A stretch of 10,175 nucleotides of DNA from Succinatimonas sp. UBA7265 (lineage in GTDB: Bacteria > Pseudomonadota > Gammaproteobacteria > Enterobacterales > Succinivibrionaceae). The notes beneath the pieces were generated by a model that ran no database searches, had not been told where the DNA came from, and saw nothing but the letters and a program-made list of their open reading frames with translations. Positions 6,545 through 10,175 of this stretch are shown here, piece by piece. Location: the NCBI GenBank assembly GCA_002473165.1, contig DKSD01000060.1:1-10175 (forward strand), read 5' to 3'. The position numbers and the translations under genes are program-made. Position 1 is the first letter of the stretch. Every line of letters starts with the position of its first letter.

Positions 6545-6580
6545 AAACACCACGGCGCGCGTTTTAAAACGCGCGCCGTG
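6543..6580 (-). terminator. Terminator of the RNA methyltransferase unit, built on a perfect 30-bp palindrome
   Basis: Bases 6551-6580 are a perfect palindrome with no spacer: arm CACGGCGCGCGTTTT and its exact complement. On the minus strand it folds into a long GC stem, with the central TTTTAAAA forming the upper stem and loop. After two bases (GT) it is followed by TTTTT. It lies 19 bases after the methyltransferase stop. Confidence 0.87.
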
Positions 6581-6599
6581 CAAGCTTAAGAGACAGCGT

Positions 6600-8147
6600 T
6601 CAGGCTTCAGCTTCTGCCGTCGAAGCTTCAGGAGCGCTGTTTTCAGTATCTGGCTTGGCCTCAGCTTTAGGCTCACCCTCGCTTTGCGCGTCCTTGGGCT
6701 TTTTTGCGACAGGCGGGCGTTCGCCGGTGCGCTCGAGCTTTGCCATGTAAAAGCCGTCTGTGCCGTCGGCAGGCCAAAGGCGGCGCTCCTCTTTGAGCTC
6801 AAACTCGCTCGGGTGCTTTTCCAAAAAAGCCTTTACCTGATCCTCATCCTCAGAGGGCATGATCGAGCAGGTCGAGTAGACAACGATCCCGCCCACTCTG
6901 GCCATGAGCGCGTAGCGTTCGAGAATGTCGGCCTGGGTGTGGCGGATTTCGCGCAGGCGGTCGGAGCCGTCGCGCCATTTCGAATCAGGCTGGCGCCTGA
7001 TGACGCCGGTTCCGGAGCAGGGGGCATCGATGAGCACGCGATCGGCCGCGCCTGCAAGGCGCTTGACCACTTTCGTGGAATCGATGAGCCGCGGTTCGAT
7101 GTTAAAAGCGCCGGCGCGGCGCGCGCGCTTTTTGAGATCGTCAAGCTTCCACTGCTCGGTGTCCATGGCGATGATTGTGCCTTTGCCTTCCATGAGCGCC
7201 GCCATTTGCAGCGTCTTGCCGCCGGCGCCGGCGCAGGCGTCGATGATGCGCTCGCCCGGCTTAGGCTCAAGGAATTCGGCGATCTTCTGGGAGCCGGCGT
7301 CCTGCTGTTCGAATTTGCCGTCGCGGAAGGCGTCAGTCCGAAAAAGCGCGGCGTTTGACGTGACCTCAAGGGCCACGCTGGATCCTGCCACGGGGCGGGT
7401 GACGACGCCTGCGTCCGAGAGTTCGGCCGCCAGGGCGTTCCGATCGGTCTTTAAGGTGTTGGCGCGGATAAAGCGCGGCGCCGGATCGCCCAAAGCCTTG
7501 CGCTGGGCCGGCCATTTGTCGCCGAGCTCTTTCTTGCCCAGCTCGTCGAGCCACACCGGGCAGCCTTCGCTTAACAGCGGATCTTTCCGGCCCTCAAGCA
7601 GGCGCTTGCGCGCCCCGCCGCGATCGAGGCCTTCCTCGCCGGTGAGCTCAGGCAGCGGCCAGCCGCGGTGCGCGCAGTAGACAAAGAGCAGGCGCTGAAT
7701 GTGGCGCTCGAAATCCGAAGGGCGCTTGAGCCCGGCGGCAAAGGCAAAATAGGATAGCCTTGAGAACATCTCGTTGACATGGCGGATGATAAAGCCCTGC
7801 TCGACGCTCTCAAGCTTGACCTTTGAGAACCACAGCGCGTAGGCGTGATCGAGGCTCTTGCGCTCCTCAAACACCGAACGCAGGATCGAGAGCACGAGGC
7901 GCTCCTGGAAAGGCGAAAAGCCGGTGTGTGCCAGCCCGCTGCGCCTGAGATCGCGCGAGTGCATGGTGCGAGCGCCGCGCTGCTCTCTGCGGCCGCCGCC
8001 GCTGCTGCGATCGTCTTTTTCGAAGCGCTCGCCGCCGAAACGTTTTTTAGGCGCACGCACTTTGCCGTAAACGGAATTGCGCGGCGCTCCCTGGTGATCT
8101 TTGTGATCAGATTTGCGGTGCAGCGAAAGCGGCTTGTCCTGTTCCAT
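6600..8147 (-). CDS. RsmB/NOP-family SAM-dependent RNA (cytosine-5) methyltransferase
   Basis: A 515-residue enzyme expected to methylate a cytosine at C5 in rRNA, using SAM in the cytoplasm. Residues about 78-165 resemble the reduced helical N-terminal domain of these proteins, and 222-290 the RNA-binding segment (RFIRANTLKTDR). Motif I is DACAGAGGKT (303-312) and motif II AMDTEQWKL (327-335). Motif IV, DAPCSGTG (374-381), holds Cys377, and motif VI, YSTCS (424-428), holds Cys427. Both cysteines of the two-Cys mechanism are therefore present (Cys427 as nucleophile, Cys377 for product release, by family knowledge). About 70 basic Gly/Arg-rich residues precede the fold and a 40-residue Ala/Glu/Pro-rich tail follows; both look disordered. 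GAGGA lies 6 bases before the ATG. The gene follows the DUF4357 gene by 24 bases. It could be RsmB itself or the second betaproteobacterial paralogue, so no symbol is assigned. Confidence 0.88.
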   Translation of the reverse strand: MEQDKPLSLHRKSDHKDHQGAPRNSVYGKVRAPKKRFGGERFEKDDRSSGGGRREQRGARTMHSRDLRRSGLAHTGFSPFQERLVLSILRSVFEERKSLDHAYALWFSKVKLESVEQGFIIRHVNEMFSRLSYFAFAAGLKRPSDFERHIQRLLFVYCAHRGWPLPELTGEEGLDRGGARKRLLEGRKDPLLSEGCPVWLDELGKKELGDKWPAQRKALGDPAPRFIRANTLKTDRNALAAELSDAGVVTRPVAGSSVALEVTSNAALFRTDAFRDGKFEQQDAGSQKIAEFLEPKPGERIIDACAGAGGKTLQMAALMEGKGTIIAMDTEQWKLDDLKKRARRAGAFNIEPRLIDSTKVVKRLAGAADRVLIDAPCSGTGVIRRQPDSKWRDGSDRLREIRHTQADILERYALMARVGGIVVYSTCSIMPSEDEDQVKAFLEKHPSEFELKEERRLWPADGTDGFYMAKLERTGERPPVAKKPKDAQSEGEPKAEAKPDTENSAPEASTAEAEA

Positions 8148-8171
8148 GGTGTGTCCTCGTAATAGGCGCGT

Positions 8172-8663
8172 TTAAGCGCGCTTCTTTTTTCTTTTAATCC
8201 CGTATCCCGAAGCTTTGAGCGAGAAGCCTTCGCGGTTTACCCAGCAGTCAAGGCCGTTGCGCACGCTGCCGGTGATGAGCGCGGCGGCAAGGCTCGGGCT
8301 TTTAAGCCGCAGATCGCGGCTGAGCTTGAAACAGCTGCGCTCGGCGCAGAGCGTGAATGTGCCGTCCCCGAGGTATTTCTCGCGCAGTGCTTTCACATGC
8401 TCAGGCAGCGACGGCGCGGCCTCAAGGGACGCCTCGCTGTCCTTGATGAGCACGAAATCCGGGGCGCTGCGCACCCCTTCGGGGTAGCCCGTGGCGATCA
8501 GGCCTTTCTGGCTTAAGGTGTAGATCTCGCGTCCGCCCGGTTTTGCCGTGGCTTTGACCATCGGGCTTAATGCCAAAAGCGACTCGTAAAGCGCTATGGG
8601 CAGCACGGCGTGAGTCTTGCGGCCTGCCGCGTCGGTAATAAACCAGATGTCCTGAGTGCTCAA
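8172..8663 (-). CDS. Small DUF4357-like protein with an antitoxin-like N-terminus, TTG start
   Basis: A 163-residue protein of unknown function. Residues about 6-32 (IWFITDAAGRKTHAVLPIALYESLLAL) resemble the short strand-turn-helix seen at the N-terminus of Phd/RelB-like antitoxins and related small proteins; this is a weak likeness. Residues about 46-148 match the pattern of DUF4357: YTLSQKGLIATGY, then FVLIKDSEA, then SLPEHVKALREKYL, then SPSLAAALITGSVRNGLDCW. That domain is usually found at the C-terminus of GIY-YIG and other nucleic-acid-linked proteins. The tail is strongly basic (KRKKKRA), suggesting nucleic acid contact. The only reasonable start is TTG at 8663, with a strong GGAGG nine bases upstream; the next in-frame ATG is at residue 35. 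The methyltransferase gene begins 24 bases downstream, so the two are likely co-transcribed. I see no toxin partner. Confidence 0.72.
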   Translation of the reverse strand: MSTQDIWFITDAAGRKTHAVLPIALYESLLALSPMVKATAKPGGREIYTLSQKGLIATGYPEGVRSAPDFVLIKDSEASLEAAPSLPEHVKALREKYLGDGTFTLCAERSCFKLSRDLRLKSPSLAAALITGSVRNGLDCWVNREGFSLKASGYGIKRKKKRA

Positions 8664-8672
8664 ATCCCCGCA

Positions 8673-8677
8673 CCTCC
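8673..8677 (-). promoter_or_regulatory. Strong ribosome binding site supporting a TTG start
   Basis: Minus-strand GGAGG lies nine bases before TTG at 8663. No ATG or GTG in this frame lies close by, and the reading frame downstream is clearly coding. The combination of an ideal Shine-Dalgarno and a weak start codon is typical of a gene held at low expression. Confidence 0.7.
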
Positions 8678-8732
8678 GGCGCTAGGATAGCAGAAAAAAC
8701 TCTGCGCCTGACGCGGGAGGGCGGGGATTTTC

Positions 8733-8752
8733 GGCCGCGCCGCCGCGCGGCC
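8733..8752 (-). terminator. GC hairpin after alaA without a U-tract
   Basis: GGCCGCGC, loop of four, GCGCGGCC: a perfect 8-bp stem starting 7 bases beyond the alaA stop. On the minus strand it is followed by GAAAATCCCC, so it lacks the T-run of an intrinsic terminator. It may partly stop transcription or protect the alaA 3' end. With no strong promoter seen between here and 8663, read-through from alaA into the DUF4357 gene is possible. Confidence 0.4.
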
Positions 8753-8759
8753 TGGCGCT

Positions 8760-9971
8760 TTACTGGCGGTAGGTCTTGAGGAAGTGCTCAAGGCGACCGC
8801 AGGCGTCGGCGATGACCTCTTCTGAGGGCAGGAACACCATGCGGAAGTGATCGGGGGCCGGCCAGTTAAAGCCGGTGCCCTGAACGATGAGCATTTTTTC
8901 CTGGCGCAGCAGATCCATCGCGAACTTCTGATCGTCTTTGATGTTAAAGCGCTTGTCGAGTTTCGGGAACATGTACAGTGCGCCGTGAGGCTTGACGACG
9001 GACACGCCCGGGATCGCGGTCAGGGCGTCGTACATGCACTGGCGCTGGCGGTACAGCCGTCCGCCAGGGATGATAAGCTCGTTTACTGACTGGTAGCCGC
9101 CTAAAGCCGTCTGGATGGCGTATTGCAGCGGCACGTTGGCGCAGATGCGCATTGCCATCATCATGCGCAGGCCTTCGAGCAGGCCCTGGTTGCGCTTGGC
9201 GGGGCCGGTGACGAGCACCCAGCCCATGCGGAAGCCGCAAGCGCGGTACACCTTGGACAGGCCGTTGAACGTGAGAATGGTCAGATCGTCGGCGAGCGTG
9301 GCGATCGAACGGTGGGCGACATCGTCATAGAGGATCTTGTCGTAGACCTCGTCTGAGAAGATCACCAGATCATGCTTCCTTGCAAACTCTATAAACTCCT
9401 GGAGCACCGGGGTGGGGTACACGGCGCCGGTTGGGTTGTTCGGGTTGATGAGCACGACGGCGACAGTGCGCGGTGTCACCTTCTTTTCCATGTCAGCAAA
9501 ATCCGGGTACCAGTTCTGCTGCTCGTCGCACATGTAGTGCACGGCTTTGCCGCCTGCCAGGTTGACGCCGGCGGTCCACAGCGGGTAGTCAGGGGCGGGC
9601 ACCAGCACTTCGTCGCCGTTGTTTAAGAAGGCGTTCATGGTGGTGGTGATGAGTTCGGAGACGCCGTTGCCGATGAAGATGTCCTCGACGTCAACGTGCT
9701 TGAGGCCGGCCTGCTGGTATTTCTGGGCTATGGCCTTGCGCGCCGGGAAAATGCCGTTTGAGGCGCAATAGCCGTCGGCGTTGGGCAGATTGCGGATCAC
9801 ATCCTTGATAACTTCTTCAGGGGCGTCAAAACCAAATGCTGCAGTGTTGCCGATGTTAAGTTTCAGGATCCTCTCGCCGGCCTCTTCCATCCTCAGGGCT
9901 TCCTGGTGGATCTTGCCGCGTATGTCGTAGCACACATTGTCAAGCTTATGTGACTTCTGTAATAGTTTCAT
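8760..9971 (-). CDS. alaA: Glutamate-pyruvate aminotransferase AlaA
   Basis: PLP-dependent class I/II aminotransferase of 403 residues, close in length and sequence to E. coli AlaA (YfbQ). It converts pyruvate and glutamate to alanine and 2-oxoglutarate in the cytoplasm. Recognisable AlaA stretches include KLDNVCYDIRGK (9-20), LKLNIGN (36-42), FGFDAPEEV (46-54), GNGVSELI (101-108) and PAPDYPLW (125-132). PLP-site residues are all present: Tyr129, Asn179 in NPNNPTG (176-182), Asp207 and Tyr210 in SDEVYDKILYDD, Schiff-base Lys240 in NGLSKVYR, Arg248 for the phosphate, and Arg377 in HFRMV for the substrate carboxylate. The ATG at 9971 is preceded by a weak AGGT site 7 bases upstream. The gene appears to have its own promoter and is first in its orientation. 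Confidence 0.94.
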   Translation of the reverse strand: MKLLQKSHKLDNVCYDIRGKIHQEALRMEEAGERILKLNIGNTAAFGFDAPEEVIKDVIRNLPNADGYCASNGIFPARKAIAQKYQQAGLKHVDVEDIFIGNGVSELITTTMNAFLNNGDEVLVPAPDYPLWTAGVNLAGGKAVHYMCDEQQNWYPDFADMEKKVTPRTVAVVLINPNNPTGAVYPTPVLQEFIEFARKHDLVIFSDEVYDKILYDDVAHRSIATLADDLTILTFNGLSKVYRACGFRMGWVLVTGPAKRNQGLLEGLRMMMAMRICANVPLQYAIQTALGGYQSVNELIIPGGRLYRQRQCMYDALTAIPGVSVVKPHGALYMFPKLDKRFNIKDDQKFAMDLLRQEKMLIVQGTGFNWPAPDHFRMVFLPSEEVIADACGRLEHFLKTYRQ

Positions 9972-10175
9972 AAAGATACCTAAAAATTAAGGGACAGCTG
10001 TTTGGTTTTGGTGTGTTGATTTTAGCACCGTGACGGTGCGCGGGTTATCAGCCGCCCCTGTCTGGCATGGAGCGGACGCCGGAGGAACGGCCGTCAGGGA
10101 TCCCTAACTCTGCGGGATCACGGCGTTCAAACGGGAATTTCCTGGAATGAAACAGCCTTAATTGACGCCAATTTT
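9972..10175. other. Non-coding region upstream of alaA, to the window end
   Basis: No convincing gene is seen. Apart from the alaA promoter region it contains short palindromes (AGGGATCCCT near 10097) and a TTGACG box on the plus strand at 10162-10167 that might be a -35 element for a gene beyond the window. An open frame of 27 codons at 10067-10150 has no ribosome site. Confidence 0.4.
10019..10039 (-). promoter_or_regulatory. alaA -10 element with an adjoining 15-bp palindrome
   Basis: On the minus strand TAAAAT (10019-10024, five of six to the -10 consensus) is directly preceded by the perfect palindrome GCACCG-TCA-CGGTGC (10025-10039). Transcription would start near 10012, leaving a leader of about 41 bases. 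The -35 position is poor (TAACCC at 17-base spacing). A palindrome occupying the -35/-10 spacer is a classic place for a repressor or a spacer-binding activator. In E. coli alaA responds to Lrp; I cannot tie this palindrome to Lrp or any named regulator. Confidence 0.42.

Noticed and set aside
6925..7680. Long plus-strand open frame opposite the RNA methyltransferase, and similar ones opposite metQ (1284-1823) and the phytase-like gene (5047-5571)
   Set aside because: High GC lowers stop frequency on the opposite strand. The translations are low-complexity Ser/Arg/Ala-rich or otherwise family-less, while the minus-strand genes show full motif sets.
8164..8190. Hairpin AGGCGCG/CGCGCTT followed by a T-rich run on the plus strand, resembling a terminator
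   Set aside because: The T-run is the complement of the Lys codons at the end of the DUF4357 protein, and the orientation is opposite to every gene nearby. It is a by-product of the basic tail.
10067..10150. 27-codon open frame near the window end
   Set aside because: There is no ribosome site, no recognisable features, and it is short enough to be chance.
1..10175. Defence system, toxin-antitoxin pair, CRISPR array, transposon or prophage remnants
   Set aside because: No spaced repeats, no terminal inverted repeats, and no transposase, nuclease or toxin-like genes are seen. The antitoxin-like N-terminus of the DUF4357 protein has no small partner gene next to it.

Overview
The window is an ordinary, gene-dense chromosomal segment of a GC-rich Gram-negative bacterium. 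I infer a proteobacterium and lean towards the betaproteobacterial Sutterellaceae. The grounds are the high-GC codon use, the exported proteins with Sec signal peptides, the DACAGAGGKT variant of the RNA methyltransferase SAM-binding motif, and an AlaA-type aminotransferase. This placement comes from family resemblance, not from a marker gene. I see no rRNA, tRNA, CRISPR array, insertion sequence or phage gene.

Layout. Positions 56-2075 (minus strand) hold a two-gene unit. It runs from metQ, a methionine-type ABC solute-binding protein, into an M20 metallopeptidase 11 bases later, and ends at a strong terminator. The transporter's ATPase and permease, metN and metI, are transcribed divergently from 2318 to 4023, overlap by ATGA, and end at their own terminator. 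All four products can therefore be read as one uptake-and-hydrolysis module controlled from a shared 242-base intergenic region. That region contains a perfect 17-bp operator-like palindrome and further hairpins.

Positions 4024-4274 are a more AT-rich non-coding stretch with a run of 15 T. It precedes a membrane protein (4275-4967, plus) carrying two cysteine-rich zinc-binding modules and about three transmembrane helices. A convergent terminator region follows. Then comes an exported phytase-like (PF13449-type) protein (5086-6429, minus) with its own likely promoter.

Positions 6543-8663 (minus) form a two-gene unit: a small protein with a DUF4357-like domain and an unusual TTG start, then an RsmB/NOP-family rRNA cytosine-5 methyltransferase. 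It ends in a hairpin formed by a perfect 30-bp palindrome. Positions 8760-9971 (minus) are alaA, the glutamate-pyruvate aminotransferase, preceded by a promoter-like element with a 15-bp palindrome directly upstream of the -10 box.

No clearly novel system is present. The items most worth a second look are the metQ/M20 pairing divergent from metNI with its palindrome, the zinc-binding membrane protein behind a homopolymer tract, and the DUF4357 protein coupled to an RNA methyltransferase.
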